From positions 1 through 20,899 of the IMG/VR virus record IMGVR_UViG_3300023180_000492: 20,899 nt of DNA; one strand, given 5' to 3'. The notes under the pieces are model-generated. The model was given only the letters and a program-made list of their open reading frames with translations. It had not been told where the DNA came from and did not search any database. This DNA comes from a virus. Positions 12,306 to 20,872 of this stretch are shown here, one piece after another (position 1 is the first letter of the stretch; each line of letters starts with the position of its first letter). The translations under genes were made by a program, and so were the position numbers.

Positions 12306-12484
12306 CCCTATTCCATAATAGTTTGGAGGGCTATTATAAAACTAATTTTGCTTTGATGCAGCATCATAAATATAGCTTGAGTGATATTGAATATATGATG
12401 CCATTTGAGCGACAGGTATATGTCGCTTTATTGATGCAATATCTAGAACAAGTCAAACAGCAACAACAAGCGGCACAAAAGTAA
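12275..12484 (+). CDS. 51: -1 frameshift extension, gp51-like domain
   Basis: The frame one base behind gp26 is open from 12275 to TAA at 12482-12484. If ribosomes slip at 12293-12299, the product is gp26 residues 1-236 plus 61 more, 297 in all. The extension has KYSLSDIEYMMPFERQVYVA, then LLMQYLEQVKQQQQAAQK, a pattern (YxLSDIxxMxPWERxxYVxLL) I associate with T4-like tail chaperones such as gp51. An independent start is unlikely: the only ATG in the conserved part (12356) has no ribosome site and would leave 42 residues. The TAA overlaps the tape-measure ATG. The lambda G/GT tail chaperones work the same way. Confidence 0.7.
   Translation, partial: NKRTAEFFRIALFHNSLEGYYKTNFALMQHHKYSLSDIEYMMPFERQVYVALLMQYLEQVKQQQQAAQK
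12293..12335 (+). promoter_or_regulatory. Probable -1 ribosomal frameshift signal
   Basis: Slippery heptamer T TTT TTC (12293-12299) in the correct gp26 phase. Two bases on, ATAGCCCT (12302-12309) pairs perfectly with AGGGCTAT (12327-12334); an inner CCA/TGG adds three pairs. If the weak A-T pairs at the base are open, the spacer is five bases. The gp26 TAG stop lies in the stem. Confidence 0.72.
12366..12372 (+). promoter_or_regulatory. Late-type promoter element before the tape measure
   Basis: CATAAATATAG (12365-12375), identical to the element at 10677, inside the frameshift extension and about 110 bases before the tape-measure start. Confidence 0.42.
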
Positions 12485-15144
12485 TGGCAGCAGGAACAGT
12501 TGACTATACTGATACTACTGGTAATAGGGATTATCTAGGTATTATTGGTAAACAGATTGGAAGGCGTTTGAAAGAAGCTTCCAATATGGCAGCGGAAGAA
12601 CGCGCCTTTGCTGCGAAGAAAGCAGAACAAGGTGGAACGTCTCTAGAAGAAGCGGGGATTGGTAAAGGATATTTTTTCAAAAGAGCCCTTGGTTCAAGAT
12701 TTGGTGGTGATAGAATTGCCAGAACTAGGGGCAGATTAGGAGCACAAGGTCCTGGTACAGATCCTACCAAGAACTTCAAACAAAGGTTTCGTGGAGGATT
12801 TGATTATAATGTAACCAATCAAATTAATCAGGTAACAAAAGAAGTTAGTAGTGCTGTTGTTCCAATGTCTAGCGCATTGGTAACAGGATTGCGTGGAGTA
12901 GAAGGTGGATTGAGTGATGTTGGGAATGCTGTAAATAATCTTTCTAATAGTATAGGACAACTTGCTAGATCTCAAGAAGATATGGCGAGAGAAGTGATGA
13001 TGATGGGCGCATTTATGCGTGCATTTATGTCATGGATGCAAAGACAGCAGTCTCGTTCTAGTGCAAATAAAGAAGAAAAATCTATTGAAAATGCACTGAA
13101 AAAACTTAAAGGCAGTAGTGGACGTGGTGGTAATATTCGTGGATTGCTCTCTGGCGGTGGTGGCGGTGCAAGCAAAGCACAAAGTGCTATTGGCGCTGCG
13201 TCTTCTATTGCCAATCTTGCAGGAATTGCAACAAATAAAAAAACTGGGCAAGCTTTAGAGTTACTAAGTAAGTCTCCTCAAGCTGCTGCTACTGCTGTTC
13301 GTGGTGCTCAAACAGGTAGTCGTATGTTATTGAGTGCTGGTCGTACTGGCATTTCTGTAACATCAAAAAAAATTACTGATGCTGTCATGAGAAGAAGTGC
13401 TCAAAACCTTGGCGCTAAATCACTACAAGAGGGTTTTGAAAATCAAAATGCAGCTGTCAAAACAAAAAAAGCGATAGGTGGTACTAGGGCAAATCCTAGA
13501 CAGATGCAATATGACATTATTCCTTTCCCAAAAGATCAACTGGGAAGAGCGATTGCGGCAGAACGAGGATTCAGGACTCCTGATGCCTGGTATGCTAAAC
13601 AGTGGTACGATATGGTAAACTACAGAGGAAAATCTTCTGAAGAAGCAGTTCAAGCAATTTTGAAAGTTGATCCTTCTGCAGCTGCTTTTTTACAATCAGC
13701 GAAGGAAACAGGAAAGAGCTTGGGTGCTACAACACTTGCTGGAGCAACACCTGGAAGCACTATTAATCAAGCTGTAAGAAGTAGTGATGATGCGTTGAAA
13801 ACTGCAATAGGTGCATCTGATGGTATACTGGCAAGATTATTTGGAAAAGGTATTGGTAAAAGTATAATGAAAAAAATACCAGTTCTTGCTGGTATTGCTG
13901 GTATTGTTTTTGGTATTCAGCGTGCATTGGAAGGAGACTTCTTAGGTGCTGGTCTTGAAATTACTTCTGGTATACTTGGTGCTACTGGCGTTGGCGCTGG
14001 TGCTAGTGTAGGTATTGATGCTTTCCTTATTGCTAGAGATTTGGGAATGGGAGTTCCAATGGCGGAAGGTGGTATTCCACTAGGCAGAAATGTTTCAGCA
14101 ATTTTGAATGATAGACCAGATAGAGCAAAAGAAGCAGTAATGCCTCTAACTAAGGAAACCTTTTTGTCATTTGGTGAAGGTGTTCTAGATGCACAAAAAC
14201 TGAGAAAGCGAGAAACAATAAAATTACATGCCGCTGGTTTATCTGAGTATTATGATAAACAGGGTGGATGGAAAACGTTTGCAGAAATTACTAAAGATGC
14301 TGGTAACTGGATAAAGAATTTTTTTGGTGGGTTAGGCATCGGCGGCGGCAAAGAAGAGGAAGACACACCAGCTGCTGGCGCTGGTGCTGATCCTACAACA
14401 ACAGTAGGTGTAGGAAGAAATAAAATGGAACAACATATTTTGGAGTTCCGACAAGCAAGAAATGAAAAGTTTGGAGTTACTAGTGAAAGAAATGCCTCTA
14501 ATACAACTGGTAACCTCATGATTAGAGACTTGAGAGCACAAGGATCAACTGGAAGAGATAGTACAATTAATCCATATGCAGATGATCTTTCATATCAAGT
14601 TGATGACCATCAAGGTGATGCACATAGACATGGATATGGATTTGATATACCAGTAGCAAATGCAGATCAAGCAGCATTTGTCATAGATTTTTGGCGCAAC
14701 AAGAGAGGATACAAGATACTATATGGAGATGCGGGACATAAAAATCATGTTCATGTTGAAGTTCCAAGAGCTAAAATGGAAGAATACATGAAAAAAGTGG
14801 AGGCAAAAGTAGAAAAAACTCCAGAGATGTCAAGTTTCAGAGAAGATCCTGAAGAAAATAGAATACTTCAAGAAAAAGAGAGATATAAAAAAATATCTTA
14901 TGATCCTAATAAAATATTTGATAAAACATCTGAAGATTTGAAAACTGCATCTCTGATGAATTCCAAATCTTTAGAAACTTCTGGACTTGGAATGTTCTCT
15001 ACACCGATCACAAATATAGTAAATAACAATTACTACGGTGGTGGACAAGAAGGAGGCGGTCAAATAGTGGATGAAGCTGCTAATCCATTTATAGCATCTG
15101 GGACAGACTTTGCTAGATTCAAGTTTGTTGCTGATCTAGGTTGA
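12484..15144 (+). CDS. Tail tape measure protein with M15-like peptidase domain
   Basis: 886 residues, the longest helical protein of the tail block, placed right after the chaperone pair. N-terminal third: Gly/Ala-rich, charged helices (VTNQINQVTKEVSSAVVPMSSAL, GGLSDVGNAVNNLSNSIGQL). Residues about 455-525 are hydrophobic and Gly-rich (PVLAGIAGIVFGI, LGAGLEITSGILGATGVGAG), as in tape measures that insert in membranes. Residues about 690-760 hold HRHGYGFD (H714, D721) and GHKNHVHVE (H755/H757), matching the SxHxxGxAxD and HxH zinc ligands of M15-type peptidases; this could open peptidoglycan during DNA entry. It sets tail length and occupies the T4 gp29 position. TAATG start overlap. Confidence 0.82.
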   Translation: MAAGTVDYTDTTGNRDYLGIIGKQIGRRLKEASNMAAEERAFAAKKAEQGGTSLEEAGIGKGYFFKRALGSRFGGDRIARTRGRLGAQGPGTDPTKNFKQRFRGGFDYNVTNQINQVTKEVSSAVVPMSSALVTGLRGVEGGLSDVGNAVNNLSNSIGQLARSQEDMAREVMMMGAFMRAFMSWMQRQQSRSSANKEEKSIENALKKLKGSSGRGGNIRGLLSGGGGGASKAQSAIGAASSIANLAGIATNKKTGQALELLSKSPQAAATAVRGAQTGSRMLLSAGRTGISVTSKKITDAVMRRSAQNLGAKSLQEGFENQNAAVKTKKAIGGTRANPRQMQYDIIPFPKDQLGRAIAAERGFRTPDAWYAKQWYDMVNYRGKSSEEAVQAILKVDPSAAAFLQSAKETGKSLGATTLAGATPGSTINQAVRSSDDALKTAIGASDGILARLFGKGIGKSIMKKIPVLAGIAGIVFGIQRALEGDFLGAGLEITSGILGATGVGAGASVGIDAFLIARDLGMGVPMAEGGIPLGRNVSAILNDRPDRAKEAVMPLTKETFLSFGEGVLDAQKLRKRETIKLHAAGLSEYYDKQGGWKTFAEITKDAGNWIKNFFGGLGIGGGKEEEDTPAAGAGADPTTTVGVGRNKMEQHILEFRQARNEKFGVTSERNASNTTGNLMIRDLRAQGSTGRDSTINPYADDLSYQVDDHQGDAHRHGYGFDIPVANADQAAFVIDFWRNKRGYKILYGDAGHKNHVHVEVPRAKMEEYMKKVEAKVEKTPEMSSFREDPEENRILQEKERYKKISYDPNKIFDKTSEDLKTASLMNSKSLETSGLGMFSTPITNIVNNNYYGGGQEGGGQIVDEAANPFIASGTDFARFKFVADLG

Positions 15145-15154
15145 GGTAATTATA

Positions 15155-16567
15155 ATGGAGCAAAATTCTAAACAAATAACCTTACAGAGTTGTACAGTAA
15201 CATCTGCAGATGGTTCTAAAACAGAAGCTCTTGGTGGCGATAAAATAATTCTATTTACAGTATGGGAAAGTTTACTTTCTCCATTTATGACAGCATCTTT
15301 AGTTGTTAGTGATAGTGCAAATTTTATAAACAGATTTCCTCTTCAGGGTGGCGAGATAGTAAAATTAGAAATTAAATCTTCTTTTAGTGAAACACCATTC
15401 AAATATGAATTTGTACTTTGGAAAATTGCTAATAGAATATCCAAAAATAAAATACAAACGTATACTCTTGGATTGATATCAAAAGAAGCAATAGTAAATG
15501 AAAGTACTCGTATTTACAGAAGACTTGAAAATAATACAGAATCTATTGTCAATGAATTGCTAAAAAATGATCTAAAAACGGAAAAGACAATTTATTCAGA
15601 ACCTTCTAGATTCAAGATAAAGTATACTGGCAATAGAAGAAGACCTTTTGATATTATTGCTTCTATTCAAGAATTATCGGTATCTGAAAAAACAACATAT
15701 GGTTCTACAGATGCAACGGAATCGAATAGTGCCGATCAAAAGATTAGGGGTAGTGCTGGATTTTTCTTCTGGGAAAATTACAGAGGATATAATTTCTTTT
15801 CTATTGATTCCTTATGTGGTGAACCAGGAGGAGATTTTGTAAGTGATAAATTGAATTCACAATCATGGGGTCCTTATGAAGAAACCATTGCAAATAGAGA
15901 TAATATTGATCAAAGATTTATTATCTCCCAAGTTGCATTCAAATCTGAAATAGATATACTTACTGCATTGAGAAAAGGAAAATATTCTTCTACTATGGTA
16001 TTTTTCAATTATTCTACTGGACAGTATGACGAATACATTTATAATATCAGAGACAGTTATGATAATATGTCTCATCTAGGCGGACAGCAAAATGTCAATA
16101 CTATCAAGTGGGACAATGATGTTGATCTAGCAGAATCACCTACTAGAATAATGTCAATGCTTTTAGATCATGAAACGTGGTACAATGATACAGGAATTGC
16201 ATCTCCAGAAGAAGGTGATGGTTCTACATCTCCAACTGAATTTGCTGATTGGCAAAAGTACTATATTGCTCAAGGAATTGCCAGAAGAGAGTTATTGAAA
16301 AATCAAGAACTTACTATAGTAATACCTGGCAATCCTGATATGTGTTCTGGTGATAAGATTGATATTAGATTGCAGTCTAAATTGCAAGACAGTGAAAAAA
16401 CCAAAATGCCATATGACGAGGAAAGCAGTGGTGTTTATCTTATCAAAGATCTAACACATACCTTTAATTTTCTTGAAGGTGCAACTGGAACGCATAAGAC
16501 TACGCTAGAATTATTCAGAGACTCTTATGGTCTTGAAGGAACTGCGTCTAACCACGGCACTAAATAA
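15155..16567 (+). CDS. 27: Baseplate hub protein gp27-like
   Basis: 470 residues, longer than T4 gp27 (391). GAGGT seven bases before the ATG. Beta-rich N-terminal part (KIILFTVWESLLSPFMTASL, VVSDSANFINRFPLQGGE, FKYEFVLWKIANRIS) and a C-terminal domain (ELTIVIPGNPDMCSGDKIDI, GVYLIKDLTHTFNF) typical of gp27/gpD-type hub rings that hold the central spike. Neighbours agree: tape measure before, spike after. In T4 a trimer binds gp5 and forms the channel base. The identification rests on context and the hub-like C-terminal pattern. Its stop is built into a late promoter element for cp12. Confidence 0.75.
   Translation: MEQNSKQITLQSCTVTSADGSKTEALGGDKIILFTVWESLLSPFMTASLVVSDSANFINRFPLQGGEIVKLEIKSSFSETPFKYEFVLWKIANRISKNKIQTYTLGLISKEAIVNESTRIYRRLENNTESIVNELLKNDLKTEKTIYSEPSRFKIKYTGNRRRPFDIIASIQELSVSEKTTYGSTDATESNSADQKIRGSAGFFFWENYRGYNFFSIDSLCGEPGGDFVSDKLNSQSWGPYEETIANRDNIDQRFIISQVAFKSEIDILTALRKGKYSSTMVFFNYSTGQYDEYIYNIRDSYDNMSHLGGQQNVNTIKWDNDVDLAESPTRIMSMLLDHETWYNDTGIASPEEGDGSTSPTEFADWQKYYIAQGIARRELLKNQELTIVIPGNPDMCSGDKIDIRLQSKLQDSEKTKMPYDEESSGVYLIKDLTHTFNFLEGATGTHKTTLELFRDSYGLEGTASNHGTK
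16560..16566 (+). promoter_or_regulatory. Late-type promoter element before cp12
   Basis: CTAAATA overlaps the TAA stop (16565-16567) of the hub gene, 22 bases before the cp12 ATG. Confidence 0.5.
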
Positions 16568-16588
16568 TGTATACGGAGGTAACTAAAC

Positions 16589-16801
16589 ATGGAAAGCATC
16601 GAAAAGCATATTGAGGCAGACAAGGAAGAGCTTGCTAACCCTCAACTCTCACCCCAACGCCGTCGTCATATCGAAGGCGAACTAGAAGAATTAGAAGCAT
16701 ACGCAGAGCGTCATCCAGAAGATCATCATGATCCTTCATCTCTGGAACTATACTGCGACAATAATCCAAGTGCCCCTGAGTGCTTAGTATACGATGATTG
16801 A
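16589..16801 (+). CDS. cp12: CP12-like Calvin-cycle inhibitor
   Basis: 70 residues with a strong ribosome site (GGAGGT, about eight bases upstream). The C-terminus LELYCDNNPSAPECLVYDD is the CP12 signature, with Cys56 and Cys65 (CX8C) able to form the redox disulfide that binds GAPDH. The N-terminal cysteine pair and AWDxVEEL core of full-length CP12 are missing; a charged helix (RRRHIEGELEELEAYAERHPED) takes their place, as in short cyanophage forms. CP12 brings GAPDH and phosphoribulokinase together and switches off the Calvin cycle; phages are thought to use it to send carbon to the pentose phosphate path. It is cargo inside the tail block, between hub and spike. Confidence 0.88.
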   Translation: MESIEKHIEADKEELANPQLSPQRRRHIEGELEELEAYAERHPEDHHDPSSLELYCDNNPSAPECLVYDD

Positions 16802-16806
16802 TTGAT

Positions 16807-19722
16807 ATGGATGAATCACTGCGTATTCTACCTACTCATAGAATTGGTCACGATGGGTTCAATTGGTGGGTAGGACAGGTAGAACAAATTGCTTCGGAAG
16901 AACCAAATAATAAAGGCGGTTATCGCTGCAGAGTAAGAATTGTCGGGGATCACCCAAAGAGTAAGAAACTTCTCGACACTTCACTTTTGCCATGGGCGCA
17001 AATAATGATGCCCTGCAATGTTCCGTTTATGCCTGGCAACGTAGGTGGTGGTAGTCATGGATTGATCAAAGGATGTTGGGTTGTTGGATTTTATCTGGAT
17101 GAACACAAACAGAAACCCATAGTTATGGGTTCTATTGGACAAACACCAGGAGCAACAACAAAAGTAAATGAAGAAGAACCAGACGATACAGACGGATTAA
17201 AGAGAGTTTCCAATCCGTTAAATCGCCCAGTAAATCCATATACTGATGGTTCTAATGAGCCAGGTGGAACAACAAAAGATGGTGGTGGACTAGATGATGG
17301 AACAAAAGGTGGTGATGGTAAACCTAGAGTCAATCCACCAGCTAGAAGATATAAAGGTATTGAGGATGAAGAATGGTGTCAAGATGTAGCAGAGAAGTGT
17401 GATAAGCAAGATCTAAATCAAAGATTTACAACTCTGCTAAGCGAATTTTTATATGAAATACAAAGGAATGGCGGAAATGTTGGCACTTATCTAGTTAATG
17501 AGGTCAATGGAGAAATAAATGACGCTATAGGTGAAGCTAGAAAGTATGTTGATAAAGGAATTCTAATTGTAAATAAATTTATTGCTGAAGTAAAAGGATA
17601 TATTATTGGCAAGATGACTGCGGGGGTAAAAGACCTCATTCAATCTCTAATATATCCAAATAAAAAAGGAAATATCCTAACTCCAGTTACTGAGTGGTTC
17701 AATAATCTATTGAAAGACCTGAACTGTTCAATGGAAGATTTAGGAGAAAGACTAGAAAAATTTCTCACGGATCTTTTGATGAAAATAGTTCAGGAGATCT
17801 ACAAAAATGTGGTATGTCATGTTGATTCAATAGTCAGTCAAATTATTGGCGAAATTGAGAGATTGATAGAAGATGTTTTGAATTCTGTTCTTGGTCCACT
17901 TCAAGATATTCTAGGAGCAATTGCTGCACCTCTTAATATGATCGGTGGAGCAATTGATCAAGTCATGGAATTATTGGGAATTACTTGCTCTGGTCCAGAT
18001 CAAACATGTTCAAAATATAAATCAATCTGCACTGATGGAGAAGAGGAAGAAAACAAAGATGATGAAGAAGATTTCTTAGACAAATTACTAGACGGTATTG
18101 ATGATTTGTTTGGTGATTCTACTAAACCAGACTACACGAAATATACATGTCCAGAAGCATATGAAGGCAACACTTTATCTGTAACTACTGTTGGATTTAC
18201 TGGTGGAGTCCCAGACACTCCATCAGATACATTCATCGATGAAAATGGCGAAGTTCAAAAGATTTACAAGAATCAAATTGTATACAGTATTGACGATATT
18301 ACAATAACGGAAGGAGATGTAGGCAAATTTACTATTACGAGAAAAGGAAATACTAGTATTGCATCTTCCCTGAAATATTCAACTCTTATTGAAAAAGGAA
18401 CTGCTGAAGTTGATTCAGATTTCTTGGAACTAAAGGGGATTGTTGGATTTGCTGCTAATGCTACAAAAGCAACTATAGACGTTACAACTTTACTATCAGA
18501 TGAAATTGAGGAAGAAGAGTATTTCTATGTCAAATTAGCAATCAACTCTCCTAAAGCAGGTAGTCAATATATAAGCACTTTTGAAAAAAATATTGGCAAA
18601 TGTACTATAATTGAAGTCGATCAGACAGAACCATACAACCAATATACAAAGATAAATGTTCCTCTTGAGAAGAAATTGGGCGATACATTCCCAGAAAGTG
18701 TAACAACAATTCCTGTACCAGATAATGCTGTTGACAGTAATAATGACGGAATTCCTGATATTAATGATCTGCCAACAGTACCAACTTATAATATTACAAC
18801 AGACAAGAGTATTGTAAAAGAAGGAGAGTTTATAGTTTACACTATAACTACAGAAAATGTTAGTGCTGGAACGATATTATATTATACATTATTTGGGTCT
18901 GATATTACCCCCGATGATATTTTGGGTGGATCTTTGACTGGCAGTTTCACTATCGATAACGAAGGAAAAGCAAAAGTAACCATAGGCATACAAGATGATG
19001 GGGTAGTCGAAGAAGAAGAAACTCTTTCGTTTACTATCAATAATACAGGAGCATCTGTAGATGTTCTTATCCAACAGAATGATGAATCATTGTTCTTCTC
19101 TGGTGGTGATGGTGTAGATGATTTTGGAATAAATGATGAGGGAGTTGGAGAAAACAGTAAAGAAATTGTTATTTTAGAACCAAAACCTCCAACTGTTGAT
19201 CCAGAAAAAATTATTACTGATGAAAACGGTTCAATTATCGAAATTCCTATTGATGATCCTGGTGATCCGTGGGCAGAACCACCATATGTCTTTATTGGTG
19301 GGGAAGGGATTGGTGCAAAAGCAACGGCACTGTTAGACCCTAATGGATTTATTACAGAAATAAGAATCAAAGCGGGTGGATATGGTTACAAGAAGAACCT
19401 AGCAGAAGATAACAATGTTCGCTGTATTATTGACACATTTACTTTGATTAGACCAGGAATCGGGTATAAAGAACCACCAAACATCTATATCAATGGTATT
19501 CTTGGTCTTGCAGAAGTCGTTATTAATGATGATGGATTTGTTATTGGTGCTAGAATGTTAGATAGAGAAACGAGTTATACTAAGTTTCCTCGTATTGACA
19601 TTGTAGGTGGTGGAGGATATGGTGCTAAACTACTGCCATCTCTAGTTTGCCTAGATACTGAAGCACTTACTACAATTGGTTCTACTAAAATTGGAACTGG
19701 ACGTTACGTTGATTGCCCATAA
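16807..19722 (+). CDS. 5: Baseplate central spike gp5-like, with Calx-beta domains
   Basis: 971 residues from the ATG at 16807 (TTG at 16798 is an alternative). Residues about 12-115 form the gp5/VgrG OB-fold: HDGFNWWVGQVEQI, YRCRVRIVGDHP, GLIKGCWVVGFYLD, KPIVMGSIGQTPG. Residues about 190-420 are amphipathic helices (TTLLSEFLYEIQRNGGNVG, IVSQIIGEIERLIEDVL), then an acidic stretch. Two Calx-beta-like repeats follow (about 494-578 and 660-755; SIDDITITEGDVGKFTITR, KSIVKEGEFIVYTITTEN), with a calcium-type DSNNDGIPD near 641. The end (about 824-948) has GGGG/GYGYK-type beta repeats. No T4 lysozyme domain is seen. It tips the tail and contacts the host envelope. Confidence 0.8.
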   Translation: MDESLRILPTHRIGHDGFNWWVGQVEQIASEEPNNKGGYRCRVRIVGDHPKSKKLLDTSLLPWAQIMMPCNVPFMPGNVGGGSHGLIKGCWVVGFYLDEHKQKPIVMGSIGQTPGATTKVNEEEPDDTDGLKRVSNPLNRPVNPYTDGSNEPGGTTKDGGGLDDGTKGGDGKPRVNPPARRYKGIEDEEWCQDVAEKCDKQDLNQRFTTLLSEFLYEIQRNGGNVGTYLVNEVNGEINDAIGEARKYVDKGILIVNKFIAEVKGYIIGKMTAGVKDLIQSLIYPNKKGNILTPVTEWFNNLLKDLNCSMEDLGERLEKFLTDLLMKIVQEIYKNVVCHVDSIVSQIIGEIERLIEDVLNSVLGPLQDILGAIAAPLNMIGGAIDQVMELLGITCSGPDQTCSKYKSICTDGEEEENKDDEEDFLDKLLDGIDDLFGDSTKPDYTKYTCPEAYEGNTLSVTTVGFTGGVPDTPSDTFIDENGEVQKIYKNQIVYSIDDITITEGDVGKFTITRKGNTSIASSLKYSTLIEKGTAEVDSDFLELKGIVGFAANATKATIDVTTLLSDEIEEEEYFYVKLAINSPKAGSQYISTFEKNIGKCTIIEVDQTEPYNQYTKINVPLEKKLGDTFPESVTTIPVPDNAVDSNNDGIPDINDLPTVPTYNITTDKSIVKEGEFIVYTITTENVSAGTILYYTLFGSDITPDDILGGSLTGSFTIDNEGKAKVTIGIQDDGVVEEEETLSFTINNTGASVDVLIQQNDESLFFSGGDGVDDFGINDEGVGENSKEIVILEPKPPTVDPEKIITDENGSIIEIPIDDPGDPWAEPPYVFIGGEGIGAKATALLDPNGFITEIRIKAGGYGYKKNLAEDNNVRCIIDTFTLIRPGIGYKEPPNIYINGILGLAEVVINDDGFVIGARMLDRETSYTKFPRIDIVGGGGYGAKLLPSLVCLDTEALTTIGSTKIGTGRYVDCP

Positions 19723-20756
19723 TGACTGTACCTGCTAATAATTACCCTACCGATATTGCAAAACCAACAACTCCTGATGAAGAACAGGAGTTGGCAGAAG
19801 GTATTGTTTATCATTCATGGTTCAAAGGATCTTTGACCCGTTCAGAAATTTATGAAAGACAGTTGCCAGATGGACTTACGGGTGCTCTGAGAATTGACGG
19901 ACCAGAGGGAAACAGTGGATTCATGACATTCAAGTCTGATGGATCTGTTGTATTACGAACAGGAAAGAGAAATAAAGAGCAGGGTGCTGGTACAGGTAAA
20001 TTAAATATTCATACTCATGGAACTCAGCAAACACATGAGCAAAAGAGTTTTTATCGATACAATAAACAGGAAGGAGACAAAGAAGCACTGAATGTTCTTT
20101 GCTATGGTGATCATGTTGAACAATGTATAGGTTCTGAGAGACATATAAGAGCAAAGAAAATAATCATCACGGCAGATGAAGAGTTGATGCTAATTGGAAA
20201 GACACAAGTATTCATCCAATCTGGACCTGACGGTGGCGGTACAATTACAATGAATGCTGGTAGTGTAGAAAAAGTTACCAGTAATGATAAAGAAGTTATC
20301 ATTGGTCAAAAGTTGACTTTGGGTGTATCTGAAGAAACAAAGTTGAATTTTGATCCAAGATCTTCTGTCAATATTGTTTCTCCAGGACATGTTAATTGGA
20401 GCATTCTTGGGGACTATTCTACCTGGGTTGGTGGTATTGAGGAGCATATTATTGCTGGTGGTCCTGGTTCTCCACCACTAATAGTTAATAGAACTAGTGC
20501 CTTTACAGTAAAGACTGCTATTGGTGGTCAAGTATTTGATTCTGCTGATTATATTAATGCAAAAGCAGGTGGAGCAATTAGCGATGTAGCAGGAGGAGCT
20601 GCTACTTATACTGCAGGTGCTGCTGTAGATATCAAAGCAGGTGCTGCAGCTAACATTGAAGCTGGTGCTGCTGTTGGTATCAAGGCTGGTGCTACTGTTG
20701 ATGTTACTGCAATTGGCAACGTAAACCTCAAAGGTGCTCTGATTTTCCTCAATTGA
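19722..20756 (+). CDS. Beta-repeat spike/needle protein (gp5 C-terminal-like)
   Basis: 344 residues from the ATG at 19722, which overlaps the previous stop (TAATG); TTG at 19713 is an alternative. N-terminal part: GIVYHSWFKGSLTRSEIYER and ALRIDGPEGNSGFMTFKSDG, then a run of short beta strands (IIITADEELMLIGKTQVFIQ, TITMNAGSVEKVTS). The last 70 residues are imperfect six- to ten-residue repeats (VDIKAGAAANIEAGAAVGI, KAGATVDVTAIGNVNL), the periodicity of an intertwined beta-helix as in the T4 gp5 needle. It lies right after the OB-fold spike gene, so it probably completes or caps the spike; the T4 spike seems split over two genes. Alternatively, a short tail fibre. Confidence 0.6.
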   Translation: MTVPANNYPTDIAKPTTPDEEQELAEGIVYHSWFKGSLTRSEIYERQLPDGLTGALRIDGPEGNSGFMTFKSDGSVVLRTGKRNKEQGAGTGKLNIHTHGTQQTHEQKSFYRYNKQEGDKEALNVLCYGDHVEQCIGSERHIRAKKIIITADEELMLIGKTQVFIQSGPDGGGTITMNAGSVEKVTSNDKEVIIGQKLTLGVSEETKLNFDPRSSVNIVSPGHVNWSILGDYSTWVGGIEEHIIAGGPGSPPLIVNRTSAFTVKTAIGGQVFDSADYINAKAGGAISDVAGGAATYTAGAAVDIKAGAAANIEAGAAVGIKAGATVDVTAIGNVNLKGALIFLN

Positions 20757-20820
20757 TAACCCTACCTTATCAGACCCATCGGTTATCCGTATCAAAAACT
20801 GGCACAAGGGGGCTTGTTTT
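20757..20820 (+). other. Intergenic: inverted repeat and weak terminator-like hairpin
   Basis: GATAACC (20755-20761) matches GGTTATC (20781-20787). ACAAG, loop GGGG, CTTGT (20804-20817) followed by TTT could be a weak terminator for the tail transcript. Confidence 0.35.
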
Positions 20821-20842
20821 CGGCAACCTGCTATGCTAAATT
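20814..20842 (+). promoter_or_regulatory. Candidate sigma70-type promoter
   Basis: TTGTTT (20814-20819), 17 bases, TAAATT (20837-20842) with TG one base before (extended -10). The -35 box lies in the hairpin arm, as at 2199. Both boxes match only partly. Confidence 0.35.
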
Positions 20843-20872
20843 ACATCTGTAGCAAATGAGGGAGGTGCCTCA

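Noticed and set aside
18882-19370. 162-residue minus-strand frame opposite the spike gene
   Set aside because: Ser/Pro-rich product typical of the complement of a Gly/Asp/Glu-rich beta protein; no start signals.
20560-20740. Possible tandem DNA repeat array or CRISPR-like pattern (GCTGGTGCTGCT units)
   Set aside because: The periodicity follows codons for Ala-Gly beta repeats of an open reading frame; units are irregular and have no spacers.
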